Positions 24,276 to 33,697 of a stretch of 64,000 nt of DNA are shown here, in pieces; position 1 is the first letter of the stretch, and every line of letters begins with the position of its first letter. A program made the position numbers and the translations under genes. Location: the NCBI GenBank assembly GCA_958437935.1, contig CAUBPS010000002.1, forward strand, positions 1 through 64,000. The letters are read 5' to 3'. The stretch is from an uncultured Collinsella sp. Its GTDB lineage: Bacteria; Actinomycetota; Coriobacteriia; Coriobacteriales; Coriobacteriaceae. Under the pieces are notes generated by a model. The model had not been told where the DNA came from. It ran no database searches and worked only from the letters and a program-made list of their open reading frames with translations.

Positions 24276-27200
24276 ATGGTCTCTCGTATCTACGTGGAGA
24301 AGAAACCCGGGTTCGACGTCGAGGCTCAGCAGCTCAAGGGCGAGCTGACCGAAATTCTCGGCATCAAGGGCATCGAGGCCCTGAGGATCATCAACCGCTA
24401 CGACGTCGAGGGCATCGACGAGGAGCTTTTCCGCTCCTGCGTGCCGACCGTCTTTAGCGAGCCCCAGGTCGATGTGACCTACGACGAGCTCCCCGCAAGC
24501 GATGGCGCCGTCTTTGCCGTCGAATTCCTGCCTGGCCAGTTTGACCAGCGCGCCGACTCCGCCAGCGAGTGCGTGCAGCTCATCAGCCAGGGCGAGCGCC
24601 CCGCCGTGCGCTCCGCCAAGGTCTATATCATCTCGGGCGCTCTGGACGAAGCCGCCATCGAGGCCATCAAGCACTACGTGGTGAACCCCGTCGAGGCGCG
24701 CATCGCCTCGCTCGACCTGCCCGAGACGCTGTACATGGAGACCCCCGAGCCCCAGCCCGTCGAGGTGCTCGACGGCTTCCGCGAGCTCGACGAGGCCGGC
24801 CTTGCCGCCTTTATCGCCGATCGCGGCCTTGCCATGGACGAGGCGGACATCGCCTTCTGCCAGCAGTACTTCCGCGATGAGGACCGCGACCCCACCATCA
24901 CCGAGATCCGCGTGATCGACACCTACTGGTCCGATCACTGCCGCCACACCACCTTCGGCACCGTCCTGGACGACGTGACGATCGACGACGCCGTGGTGCA
25001 GCAAGCCTTCGACCGCTACATGGAGATGCGCCACGAACTCGGCCGCGACGCCAAGCCCGTCTGCCTCATGGACATGGGCACCATCGGCGCCAAGTATCTT
25101 AAGAAGACCGGCGTCATGACCGATGTCGATGAGTCCGAGGAGATCAACGCCTGCACCGTCAAGGTGAAGGTCGATGTCGACGGCGAGGACCAGGACTGGC
25201 TGTTCCTGTTTAAGAACGAGACCCACAACCACCCGACCGAGATCGAGCCCTTCGGCGGTGCCGCCACCTGCGTGGGCGGCGCTATCCGCGACCCGCTCTC
25301 GGGCCGCAGCTATGTGTACCAGGCCATGCGCGTCACCGGCGCCGGCGACCCCACCGTCCCGGTTTCCGAGACGCTCGAGGGCAAGCTGCCGCAGCGCAAG
25401 CTCGTGACCACCGCTGCCGCCGGCTACTCCAGCTACGGCAACCAGATCGGCCTTGCCACCGGCCAGGTCAACGAACTCTATCACCCCGGCTACGTGGCCA
25501 AGCGCATGGAGGTCGGCGCCGTCGTGGGCGCTACCCCGGCAAACCACGTGCGCCGCGAGTGCCCCGCCCCCACCGACAAGATCATCCTGCTGGGCGGCCG
25601 CACCGGCCGCGATGGCATCGGTGGCGCCACCGGCTCCTCCAAGACCCAGAACACCGAGTCCATCGAGACCTCGGGTGCCGAGGTCCAGAAGGGCAACGCC
25701 CCGGTCGAGCGCAAGCTGCAGCGCCTGTTCCGCCGCGGCGACGCCTGCCGTCTGATCAAGCGCTGCAACGACTTTGGCGCCGGCGGCGTCTCAGTCGCCG
25801 TGGGCGAGCTTGCCGACGGCCTGTACGTGGACCTGGACACCGTGACCAAGAAGTACGACGGCCTGGACGGCACCGAGCTCGCTATCTCCGAGTCCCAGGA
25901 GCGCATGGCTTGCGCCGTCGCCGACGGTGACGTCGAGGAGTTCATGGGCTACGCCGCCGAGGAGAACCTGGAGGCGACCGTTATCGCCGAGGTTACCGCC
26001 GAGCCGCGCATGCGCATGGCATGGAACGGCGTCGCCATCGTCGATCTGTCCCGCGAGTTCCTCAACTCCAACGGTGCGCCCAAGCACCAGGTCGCCCACG
26101 TCTGTGCCCGCAGCGTGTGGCAGCCCAGCTGGGCCGGCACCACGCTCGCCGAGCGCATGACCTCGCTCGTCACCGACCTCAACGTCGCTTCCAACAAGGG
26201 CCTTTCCGAGCGCTTCGACTCCACCATCGGCGCCGCGACCGTGCTCATGCCCTTTGGCGGCAAGACGCAGCTCACCCCAAGCTCGGCCATGGTCGCCAAG
26301 TTCCCCGTGGACGGCGAGACCACCACGGCGAGCGCCATGGCATGGGGCTTCAACCCCTATCTGATGGAGGCCGACCAGTTTGCGGGCGCCTACCTGTCCG
26401 TGGTCGAGTCCATCGCCAAGCTCGTTGCCGCCGGCTTTGAGCACAAGCGCGCCTACCTCTCCTTCCAAGAGTACTTCGAGCGTCTGCGCACCGAGGCCGA
26501 GCGCTGGGGCAAGCCCACGGCAGCCGTCCTGGGCGCCCTCATGGCCCAAGTCGACCTGGGTGCCGGCGCCATCGGCGGCAAGGACTCCATGAGCGGTTCG
26601 TTTGAGGACGAGACCGGCGAGCTCAACGTTCCGCCGACCCTGATCAGCTTCGCCGTCGCCGTGGGCAAGGCCGCCCGCGCCGTCTCACCCGAGTTCAAGG
26701 GCCTCACGCACCGCGTCGTCCGCATCGCCCCCGCCACCTATGGCGAGGACTACCGTCCCGACGCCCAGCAGTTGCTCGCCGCGTTTGACGCCGTCGAGGC
26801 GCTCACTGCTACCGGCAACGCCCTGGCCATATCCACGCCCGGCTACGGCTGCGGCGCCGAGAGCCTCTTTAAGATGTGCGTCGGTAACCAGATCGGTATC
26901 GAGCTTGCCGAGGATGTAGACGTGGAGAGCCTCTTCACCCCGCTCTACGGCAGCTTTATCGTCGAGCTCGCCGAGGACGCCGAGCTGCCCGAGGTCGCCG
27001 ACGGCGTTGTCGTCGAGCCCCTGGGCACCACCGTCGAGGGCTATGTCATCGACACCGGCTCCGAGGTCATCGAGCTCGCCGAGCTCCAGGAGGCCTGGGA
27101 GAGCGGCATCGAGGGCGTCTTCGCCTACCGCAGCGCCGGCGAGACCCCCGAGGTCGAGACCATCGACTTCCGCGCCAAGGATATCCACGTGTACGGCGGC

Positions 27201-28022
27201 GCCAAGATCGCCCGCCCGCGCGTGATCATCCCCGTGTTCCCCGGCAACAACTGCGAGTACGACAGCGCCCGCGCCTTCCGTGCCGCCGGTGCCGAGGCCG
27301 ACACCTTCGTGATCAACAACCTCACGCCCGAGGCCGTCGCCGAGAGCACCCACGAGCTTGCCCGCCGCATCCGTGCAAGCCAGATCGTTATGATCCCCGG
27401 CGGCTTCTCGGGCGGCGACGAGCCCGACGGCTCTGCCAAGTTCATCACGGCGTTCTTCCGCGCTCCCGAGGTCACCGAGGCAGTCCGCGACCTGCTCAAG
27501 GCCCGCGATGGCCTGATGCTGGGCATCTGCAACGGCTTCCAGGCCCTGATCAAGCTCGGCCTGGTGCCCTACGGCGACATCGTCGACGCCACGCCCGATG
27601 CGCCCACGTTGACGTTCAACACCATCGGTCGCCACCAGAGCCGTCTGGTGCGCACCCGCATCTCGTCCAACTTGTCCCCGTGGCTGTCGCAGTGCAGCCT
27701 GGACGACCCCTACACCGTCGCCATCAGCCACGGCGAGGGCCGCTTTGTCGCCAATGACGAAGTGCTCGCCCAGCTGATCGCCAACGGCCAGGTCGCCACG
27801 CAGTACGTGGGCGAGAACGGCAAGCCCAGCATGGACCTTTCCGTCAACCCCAACGGCTCCGCACTCGCCATCGAGGGCATCACGAGCCCCGACGGCCGCG
27901 TCCTGGGCAAGATGGGCCATGCCGAGCGTCGCGGCGACAACCTGTACCGCAACGTGCCCGAGCATGTCCCCGGCGATAAGTTCATGCCGATCTTTGAGAG
28001 CGGCGTGGCCTACTTCGCTTAA
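24276..28022 (+). CDS. purL: phosphoribosylformylglycinamidine synthase, single-chain
   Basis: Converts FGAR, glutamine and ATP to FGAM in purine synthesis. The 1248-residue protein is the long form with synthetase and glutaminase in one chain. It shows a PurS-like start (VSRIYVEKKPGFDVEAQQLK), TYWSDHCRHTTF near 225, FKNETHNHPTEIEPFGGAAT, and a C-terminal class I amidotransferase with FPGNNCEYDSARAF, nucleophile Cys in GICNGFQALIK and SHGEGRFV. AGGAA precedes ATG 24276; the frame is open further upstream but without a site. A strong terminator follows. Confidence 0.96.
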   Translation: MVSRIYVEKKPGFDVEAQQLKGELTEILGIKGIEALRIINRYDVEGIDEELFRSCVPTVFSEPQVDVTYDELPASDGAVFAVEFLPGQFDQRADSASECVQLISQGERPAVRSAKVYIISGALDEAAIEAIKHYVVNPVEARIASLDLPETLYMETPEPQPVEVLDGFRELDEAGLAAFIADRGLAMDEADIAFCQQYFRDEDRDPTITEIRVIDTYWSDHCRHTTFGTVLDDVTIDDAVVQQAFDRYMEMRHELGRDAKPVCLMDMGTIGAKYLKKTGVMTDVDESEEINACTVKVKVDVDGEDQDWLFLFKNETHNHPTEIEPFGGAATCVGGAIRDPLSGRSYVYQAMRVTGAGDPTVPVSETLEGKLPQRKLVTTAAAGYSSYGNQIGLATGQVNELYHPGYVAKRMEVGAVVGATPANHVRRECPAPTDKIILLGGRTGRDGIGGATGSSKTQNTESIETSGAEVQKGNAPVERKLQRLFRRGDACRLIKRCNDFGAGGVSVAVGELADGLYVDLDTVTKKYDGLDGTELAISESQERMACAVADGDVEEFMGYAAEENLEATVIAEVTAEPRMRMAWNGVAIVDLSREFLNSNGAPKHQVAHVCARSVWQPSWAGTTLAERMTSLVTDLNVASNKGLSERFDSTIGAATVLMPFGGKTQLTPSSAMVAKFPVDGETTTASAMAWGFNPYLMEADQFAGAYLSVVESIAKLVAAGFEHKRAYLSFQEYFERLRTEAERWGKPTAAVLGALMAQVDLGAGAIGGKDSMSGSFEDETGELNVPPTLISFAVAVGKAARAVSPEFKGLTHRVVRIAPATYGEDYRPDAQQLLAAFDAVEALTATGNALAISTPGYGCGAESLFKMCVGNQIGIELAEDVDVESLFTPLYGSFIVELAEDAELPEVADGVVVEPLGTTVEGYVIDTGSEVIELAELQEAWESGIEGVFAYRSAGETPEVETIDFRAKDIHVYGGAKIARPRVIIPVFPGNNCEYDSARAFRAAGAEADTFVINNLTPEAVAESTHELARRIRASQIVMIPGGFSGGDEPDGSAKFITAFFRAPEVTEAVRDLLKARDGLMLGICNGFQALIKLGLVPYGDIVDATPDAPTLTFNTIGRHQSRLVRTRISSNLSPWLSQCSLDDPYTVAISHGEGRFVANDEVLAQLIANGQVATQYVGENGKPSMDLSVNPNGSALAIEGITSPDGRVLGKMGHAERRGDNLYRNVPEHVPGDKFMPIFESGVAYFA

Positions 28023-28060
28023 ACCTTTCCCATCGGGTACAATCCCTTCGGGTAACAACA

Positions 28061-28096
28061 CCCGCCACCGGCACATCCGGTGGCGGGTTCTTTTTT
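28061..28096 (+). terminator. terminator of purL
   Basis: CCCGCCACCGG and CCGGTGGCGGG form a perfect 11-base stem around CACAT, followed by TTCTTTTTT. Confidence 0.92.
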
Positions 28097-28121
28097 GCTT
28101 CGCGCATGTAGGAAGGACATC

Positions 28122-29057
28122 ATGGAAAGCCGCAAGCCGTATCTCGCCACCCTGCCCGGACTCATCCTGGGCTGCCTCGTCTGCTGTGCACTCTGGGGAT
28201 CGGCCTTTCCCTGTATCAAGATCGGTTACGCACTCTTTGGTATCCCAGCGCACGATAGCGCCTCGCAGCTGCTCTTTGCGGGCTTGCGCTTCACGCTTGC
28301 CGGCGCCCTGGTTATCGTTGGGATGAGTGCGGCCCAACGCCGCCCCCTCATTCCGCAGGCTCGCGACATCAAGCCCATCTTTGTCTTGTCGCTCTTCCAG
28401 ACTATCGGGCAGTACTTCTTTTTCTATCTGGGCCTCTCGCGCGCCAGCGCCATGTCGAGCTCCATCATCGAGGCCAGCGCCAACTTCCTCGCAATCCTCT
28501 TTGCCGCCCTGGCGTTTCGCACCGAGAAGCTCAATACGGCCAAGGTGCTTGGCTGTGCGCTGGGCTTTGCCGGCGTCGCTCTCGTCAACCTTTCGGGCGC
28601 GGATGGCACCTTTGGCTTCAGGCTCGATGGCGAGGGCTTTATCCTAGCCTCCACCGTCGCGGGTGCCCTTTCGACCTGCCTGATTGGCATCTTCTCGCGC
28701 GAGCACGACGGCGTCTTGCTTGCCGGGTGGCAGTTCTTGGTCGGCGGCCTTGTCCTCACCGCCATCGGCTTTTTGATGGGTGGCGCGCTCTCCCCCACGG
28801 CGATTGCCCCCGCCATCGCGCTCATCATCTACATGGCGCTTATCTCCGCGGTCGCCTACTCGCTGTGGTCGCGCCTGCTTGCCGTCAACCCCGTCAGCCG
28901 CGTCTCGGTCTTTGGGTTTATGAACCCCGTCTTTGGTGTGCTGCTGAGCGCGCTGCTGCTCGGCGAAGGCGCGGGCACGAGCCCCGTTACCGTCATCGTT
29001 GCCCTGCTGTTGGTCTGCGGCGGCATCATCATCGTCAACAAACCCAAAAAAGCCTAG
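28122..29057 (+). CDS. EamA/DMT family transporter
   Basis: A 311-residue protein with ten predicted membrane segments in two EamA repeats, the layout of RhaT/RarD/YdcZ-like drug/metabolite exporters. CALWGSAFPCIKIGYALFG near residue 20 is a typical first-repeat start and NPVFGVLLSALLLGE a typical second-repeat end. Substrate is unknown; the family exports amino acids, nucleosides or toxic metabolites. AGGAAGG lies before ATG 28122, 99 bases past purL and beyond its terminator, so it is probably separately transcribed. Confidence 0.88.
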   Translation: MESRKPYLATLPGLILGCLVCCALWGSAFPCIKIGYALFGIPAHDSASQLLFAGLRFTLAGALVIVGMSAAQRRPLIPQARDIKPIFVLSLFQTIGQYFFFYLGLSRASAMSSSIIEASANFLAILFAALAFRTEKLNTAKVLGCALGFAGVALVNLSGADGTFGFRLDGEGFILASTVAGALSTCLIGIFSREHDGVLLAGWQFLVGGLVLTAIGFLMGGALSPTAIAPAIALIIYMALISAVAYSLWSRLLAVNPVSRVSVFGFMNPVFGVLLSALLLGEGAGTSPVTVIVALLLVCGGIIIVNKPKKA

Positions 29058-29204
29058 CGAACTCACCTTTTTAGGGAGGGCATTCGCATACTTTAGCTTA
29101 ATGGAGCACACTGGTTCTCGTTGATTTCGTACCGAGTCGCGGCGGCAGACGCCCGTCTTGCCGCACCGCGCCTGGGCATTATGGCCGGTGGCCCCCACAA
29201 ACGC

Positions 29205-29246
29205 AAAAGGGGCGCACGACCATCGCAACGGTCGTGTGCCCCTTTT
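29205..29246. terminator. bidirectional terminator between the EamA and GGDEF genes
   Basis: AAAAGGGGCGCACGACC pairs with GGTCGTGTGCCCCTTTT over 17 bases with one wobble. A-tract and T-tract on both sides let it serve both convergent genes. Confidence 0.88.
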
Positions 29247-29247
29247 C

Positions 29248-30390
29248 CTAGCGTATCTGAACGCGAGCTTTCTTTTTCTCGGCCTTGACGCGGTAAAGCT
29301 CCGCATCGGCAGCGCGAAGTAAGTCTTGCCAGGTATCAACACTATCGCCGACCCGCGCGTAACCGATGGACATCCGCAATGCATACGGCACCTCGGCATG
29401 CGCGAGCTCGTCGTTGATTGTCGCGCACAGATGCATGATATCCCGTTCCGCCACTGCCTTTTGGAGCACCACGAACTCATCGCCACCGTAGCGTGCGATA
29501 AAGCCACCAGACGCCGAGCAGACCTCTTTGAGCGCAGCGGATATAACCTGAAGAGCATGGTCGCCCTCCACATGTCCATAGCGATCGTTAATCTGCTTAA
29601 AGCCGTCGGCGTCCATCATGAGCAGATACACATCTTCGGCCTGATCCACATTTGAGAAGAGCGACAGGATATAGGTCTCAAAACGGTTGCGATTGTTGAG
29701 GCCAGTCAACGGGTCGGTCGAGATGAGCTGCTCCTGGCAGATAATGTAGAGCAGCAACATGCTAATCATTATGCCGACACAAAGGCCAGGCACCGAGTAT
29801 ACGATCTGAAAGGTACCGCCCACCAGGGCCGGAATGGCGAAAAATGCCAAGGTTCGATAGATAGCCTTCGTCTGCAGGCTCTCGACCCTGCGAGATTGCA
29901 CAAACGCATGCAGGGACGTATGTATAACGTAACAGTAGCTGACAATGGGCTGGATCATATAGGCAAAGCCGCGACGATACACGCCCTGCGAATCGATATA
30001 GAACAAGGCGTGCGTCCAGTAACTGGTAAAAGCCAGCACGACCACCAGAGCCGTAGGCAACGTTACAAGCACCACCCTATAGCGCGAGGTCACAAGGCGA
30101 GAGCCCTGCATCGTCTCGGAATAGATAAACCAAATGAGACACGCGATGGCAAAGAGCGAAAACGAAACCGCGTTGGAAATCCAGTTGGCAGCAATACCCA
30201 ACGTGCCGTCCGCACCATCCGAAAGCGTCCAGATCATATCGAATAATATGTACGCGGCAGAGGTGTAGCCAAGCATGCTAAACAATAGCTGCAGGGTGCT
30301 CGAGAACAAGGAGCGACGACTTCGCGCGGCAAGCCCGATAAGAACAATCATGCATAGCAGGAATATCTCAATCTTGAGTGCCTTAACCAC
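29248..30390 (-). CDS. membrane diguanylate cyclase (GGDEF)
   Basis: Makes cyclic di-GMP from two GTP. About 215 N-terminal residues form seven to eight hydrophobic segments, probably a sensor; the rest is a GGDEF domain with intact RYGGDEFVVL and the upstream DPLTGLNNRNRFE. No RxxD inhibitory site is seen five residues before GGDEF, so product inhibition through that site is unlikely. I prefer GTG 30390, with AAGGGA nine bases upstream, over an in-frame TTG at 30408. No cyclic-di-GMP effector is in the window. It stands alone, with terminators nearby. Confidence 0.88.
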   Translation of the reverse strand: MVKALKIEIFLLCMIVLIGLAARSRRSLFSSTLQLLFSMLGYTSAAYILFDMIWTLSDGADGTLGIAANWISNAVSFSLFAIACLIWFIYSETMQGSRLVTSRYRVVLVTLPTALVVVLAFTSYWTHALFYIDSQGVYRRGFAYMIQPIVSYCYVIHTSLHAFVQSRRVESLQTKAIYRTLAFFAIPALVGGTFQIVYSVPGLCVGIMISMLLLYIICQEQLISTDPLTGLNNRNRFETYILSLFSNVDQAEDVYLLMMDADGFKQINDRYGHVEGDHALQVISAALKEVCSASGGFIARYGGDEFVVLQKAVAERDIMHLCATINDELAHAEVPYALRMSIGYARVGDSVDTWQDLLRAADAELYRVKAEKKKARVQIR

Positions 30391-30491
30391 TAGACGCCAT
30401 CCCTTCAATATCCGAATGGTCAGAATCGCCCAATTCGAATCAGGGCAATAAACACCCCTTTACTCCGCAGGGGTAAAGGGAATCATAGCAA

Positions 30492-30533
30492 AGCGCCCGA
30501 ACATCACTGCAAAACAGTTTCTGTTCGGGCGCT
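30492..30533 (-). terminator. hairpin past kdgT
   Basis: AGCGCCCGAACA (30492-30503) and TGTTCGGGCGCT (30522-30533) form a perfect 12-base stem. The minus-strand tail is only TTTGCT, so termination is plausible but not strong. Confidence 0.65.
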
Positions 30534-30579
30534 CGGACGGCGCGAATTGCACGCCGGAATCAATTATCGGTAACGGCCG

Positions 30580-31602
30580 TTACTCGCCATCGATGTCGGT
30601 CGCGACGGCCTCCTCGATGGCCTCGACACCGGCAGGCGACAGGTTCTCCTTGCCCTGGCAGAACTTCTTGTCGACCCAGCCGGTCAGAATCGGAGCCATG
30701 ATTGCCGTGATGATAACGGCAGTGGCGATCTGGGCGTACGCGGTGGGCGCAAGCTCGGCGTAGCGCGGCGCGACCTCGGCGAGAGCAACCGGCGTGGTCA
30801 TAGCCGTGCCGGCGATGGTGGAACAAGCCACGGCAGCCTTGCCGTTACCACCGCACAGGCGCTCGAACGCAAAGGTGATGGGACCGACGACAAACAGCGT
30901 GACAAGGCCCAGCAAGATGCCGGAAATACCGCCGGTGATAAAGCTCGACAGGCTCATGGACGCGCCAAGCTGAAATCCGATGACGGCAATCGCAGGGTTG
31001 GAACCGGGAACCAGCAGGTTCTTGATAAACGGGAACAGGTTGCCCAGAACCATGCCGATAACGAGCGGCAAAATGGAGCCGATGATAGTACCGACAGGGA
31101 TGTTGGCAAGACCCGAAACACCAAGGATGATCATCGTGACGGCGGGGCCGGCCGTAAAGAACAGGATACCGACGGCGCCCTGCTCGGACTCATCGCCGAA
31201 CTCGCCCATAATGCCCGTATAGAGCGCCATGTTGCAAAACGTAATGCCGCCGATGATAGACACGGAGCTCAGACCCAGGAAGTTGTCGTTAAAGAAATAT
31301 GCCACGCCTAGGCCGAGAGCCGCTGCGACGACCAGCTTGGGAATCAGCACGACGATACCGGTCTTGATGGCGCCCGGCGTGGACTTAAAGCTGATGCCGG
31401 CGCCCACGAACAGCAGGATCGCGGCGACGATGGTATTGGAGCCACCGCGGCAGGCAGCCGTAAAGAAGCCGCCGATCTCAAAAACCTGCGGGCAGAAGGT
31501 GTTGAGCAAAAGACCGACGATCATCGGATAGATCATGATGTCGCCCGGGATGCGCGGAACCTTGAATTTCTTTTGCTCGTTGGCAGTCGCTTCCTGTGCC
31601 AT
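30580..31602 (-). CDS. kdgT: 2-keto-3-deoxygluconate permease family transporter
   Basis: A 340-residue membrane protein with about ten segments. Motifs such as VPRIPGDIMIYPMIVGLLLNTF, CRGGSNTIVAAILLFVGAGI and STIAGTAMTTPVA match the KdgT family, which imports KDG from pectin breakdown with a proton. No KDG kinase, aldolase or pectinase gene is in view, so the substrate is inferred from family alone. GGGGG lies seven bases before ATG 31602. About 150 bases separate it from azlD. Confidence 0.88.
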   Translation of the reverse strand: MAQEATANEQKKFKVPRIPGDIMIYPMIVGLLLNTFCPQVFEIGGFFTAACRGGSNTIVAAILLFVGAGISFKSTPGAIKTGIVVLIPKLVVAAALGLGVAYFFNDNFLGLSSVSIIGGITFCNMALYTGIMGEFGDESEQGAVGILFFTAGPAVTMIILGVSGLANIPVGTIIGSILPLVIGMVLGNLFPFIKNLLVPGSNPAIAVIGFQLGASMSLSSFITGGISGILLGLVTLFVVGPITFAFERLCGGNGKAAVACSTIAGTAMTTPVALAEVAPRYAELAPTAYAQIATAVIITAIMAPILTGWVDKKFCQGKENLSPAGVEAIEEAVATDIDGE

Positions 31603-31752
31603 GAAACCCCCATTTCCGCTGACGCGGAACAAAAGCCCACGTCATGCTTTGCTACAGTAAAGTTTGACCATGGTACCAGAAGAAATAGACCAGCTCGGTG
31701 AAAAATTCGACAAGTTGGGATGGAACGAGATTCGGCGCCCGCGACGCCACCC

Positions 31753-32076
31753 CTATATAAGGCTCAAGACGATATAGAGTACGATGCCCGAGACGCAGCA
31801 CCACAGCATCGATTTTGTCTTGACCGCCACGACCACGACGCCGGCGGCCGCAATCCAGGGAACCAAGGCAGGCCAGAGTCCCGCGTCGAACGCGCCGGGG
31901 CTCACCAAGTCGTTGGCGACCAGCGCGGCAAAGGCAGCGGGCGGGATATAGCCCAGGGCCTCGGTAATACGGGGCGACAGGGTCCGCCCGCGCAAGGCGA
32001 ACGCCGGCGCGATGCGAAAGAACGCGATAGCAGCCCACGACGACAGCCACAGAACCAAGAACTCGTTAACGGGCAT
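31753..32076 (-). CDS. azlD: AzlD family branched-chain amino acid transport subunit
   Basis: A 107-residue protein with three to four membrane segments beginning MPVNEFLVLWLSSWAAIAFF, the small partner of AzlC. AzlCD pairs export branched-chain amino acids or analogues such as 4-azaleucine. It overlaps the end of azlC by 11 bases, so synthesis is coupled. GAGGTG about eight bases upstream serves as ribosome-binding site. Confidence 0.88.
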   Translation of the reverse strand: MPVNEFLVLWLSSWAAIAFFRIAPAFALRGRTLSPRITEALGYIPPAAFAALVANDLVSPGAFDAGLWPALVPWIAAAGVVVVAVKTKSMLWCCVSGIVLYIVLSLI

Positions 32077-32758
32077 CGCGGGCACCTCTTCCGTCAAATA
32101 CAGCATCGCACGCCAACGCAATGGCAATGCCGGCCACGACGCTTGCCGGCACGGCAATATTCGTGAGGCCCAAGAACTTGCATATGGCGACAGACACCGC
32201 AGCCATAACAGCAGCCACGACATTGCCGCGCGACAGCCGCTGCGAAAAGAGCAGGCAGATAAAGAGTGAGGTGCAGACAAAGGCTGCAATGGCGGTGGGA
32301 ACATCGACAACGGCGCCGACGATGGCGCCCGTCGTACACGAAACGTCCCATGTTGCGATAAGGATCACGTTGAGCACGAAGGACTCACGCGGGCCCCAAT
32401 CCTCCCCTTCAACCAACTTGGCAAGCGAGATGCCGTATGCCTCCTCGGTAAGTGTCGCGGCAACAGCCAGCGTCTGACACTTCGAGGCACCCGTCAGATG
32501 CGGCGCGATCGATGCCGAGTAAAGCGCAAAACGCGAGGAGACGGCGGCGACGCTCGCGACGATCGATGCTGCAGGCACACCCGCCAGCCACAGGTTGCAG
32601 ATCATAAACTGCCCGCTGCCCGTCACAAACGTGCTGCTCAGGGCAAAGACCATCCAGGGCTCCATTCCCGTCTGCCCCATGATCATTCCGCACGGCGCGC
32701 CTATTGCAACATAGGTAAGCATCACCGGCCAGACGGTTCTAACGATTTTGAGCACCAT
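32066..32758 (-). CDS. azlC: AzlC family branched-chain amino acid permease
   Basis: The 230-residue main subunit has about six membrane segments and the family pattern APCGMIMGQTGMEPWMV, ...TFVTGSGQFM and TLTEEAYGI. With AzlD it exports branched-chain amino acids and so complements the livKHMGF importer encoded 15 kb away. ATG 32758 follows GGGTGAG. Divergent from the HD-domain pseudogene. Confidence 0.9.
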   Translation of the reverse strand: MVLKIVRTVWPVMLTYVAIGAPCGMIMGQTGMEPWMVFALSSTFVTGSGQFMICNLWLAGVPAASIVASVAAVSSRFALYSASIAPHLTGASKCQTLAVAATLTEEAYGISLAKLVEGEDWGPRESFVLNVILIATWDVSCTTGAIVGAVVDVPTAIAAFVCTSLFICLLFSQRLSRGNVVAAVMAAVSVAICKFLGLTNIAVPASVVAGIAIALACDAVFDGRGARDAR

Positions 32759-32884
32759 ACGCTTCTCACCCTGACAAGGTCTCCGAGCCGCATGTAGCGA
32801 TACGGCAGAATCATCATCCGACAGCAACCGAGTTCACCTACAATTGCCACCGGATCGAAAGACACAACTTTTTAGGAAGTCATT

Positions 32885-33697
32885 ATGACAGCTATCGATC
32901 GAGACCGGGCGCGCGCGGCCTTCAAAAGCTACACCGATGCCTACGACGCCACCAACCCACGCATCGCGCTCAAAATCGAGCATACGCACCACGTGGCCGA
33001 GGCATGCGATGCCGTAGCGCGCGAGCAGGGCTGATCGTCAGAAGATATTGACCTGGCATGGCTTTGCGGCCTGCTACACGATATGGGCCGCTTTGAGCAG
33101 CTGCGACGCTGGGACACCTTTAAGGACGCCGAGAGCATGAGCCATGCGGCGCTGGGCATCGAGGTCCTCTTTGGCGAGAATCCCGCCGATGCACCCGCCA
33201 CGACAAACATCCGTGACTTTATCGAAACCGGTGCGCATGACGAGCTCATCCGAGCGAGCATCGCCTATCACAGCGACTTTCGCCTGCCGGCACTACTCGA
33301 CGAGCGTACACGGTGCTTCTGCGATATCGTGCGCGATGGTGACAAGATCGACATTATGCGCACCATCGCCGACAGCACCGTCGACACCATCCTCAAGGTG
33401 GACGAGAAGACGTTTCTCGGCAGCCGTTTCTCGTCGCCGACACTTGCCGCCTTTGACGAGCACCGCTGCGTCGCACGCGATGAACGCAACGAGCCCGCAG
33501 ACTACCTGGTGGGACTCATCTGCTTTATGTTTGAGCTCGTCTATCCAGCAAGCCGCGCGCTGGCGCGCGAACAGGGCGATATCCACCGCCTGCTCGACGC
33601 GCCCTTTGGCATTACGCGGCCCTTTACCGACCCCGCCACGCAGGCGACTTGGAGCCGCCTTAAGGACGAGATGCGCGACTGGCTGGCGCGCGCCTAG
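32885..33697 (+). pseudogene. HD-domain hydrolase gene with an in-frame TGA
   Basis: A continuous 270-residue HD-domain protein is encoded except for TGA at 33032-33034, codon 50. Before it are the start with AGGA upstream and the first metal-binding region EHTHHVAEACDAVA; after it come DIDLAWLCGLLHDMGRFEQL, IAYHSDFRLP and DGDKIDIMRT, the rest of the HD site. HD proteins of this kind cleave phosphate esters of nucleotides. The stop separates the first histidines from the HD pair, so neither piece could be active. One base change (for example TTA to TGA) would explain it; a sequencing error is also possible. Its stop codon overlaps that of etfA on the other strand. Confidence 0.85.

Noticed and set aside
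31670..31779. 35-codon frame on the plus strand starting MVPEEIDQLGEKFDKLGW
   Set aside because: No ribosome-binding site, and it runs into the end of azlD on the other strand; too little support.
32885..33697. Selenocysteine recoding of the TGA in the HD-domain gene
   Set aside because: I see no bSECIS-like stem-loop right after the TGA, and the position corresponds to a non-catalytic linker between the metal motifs.
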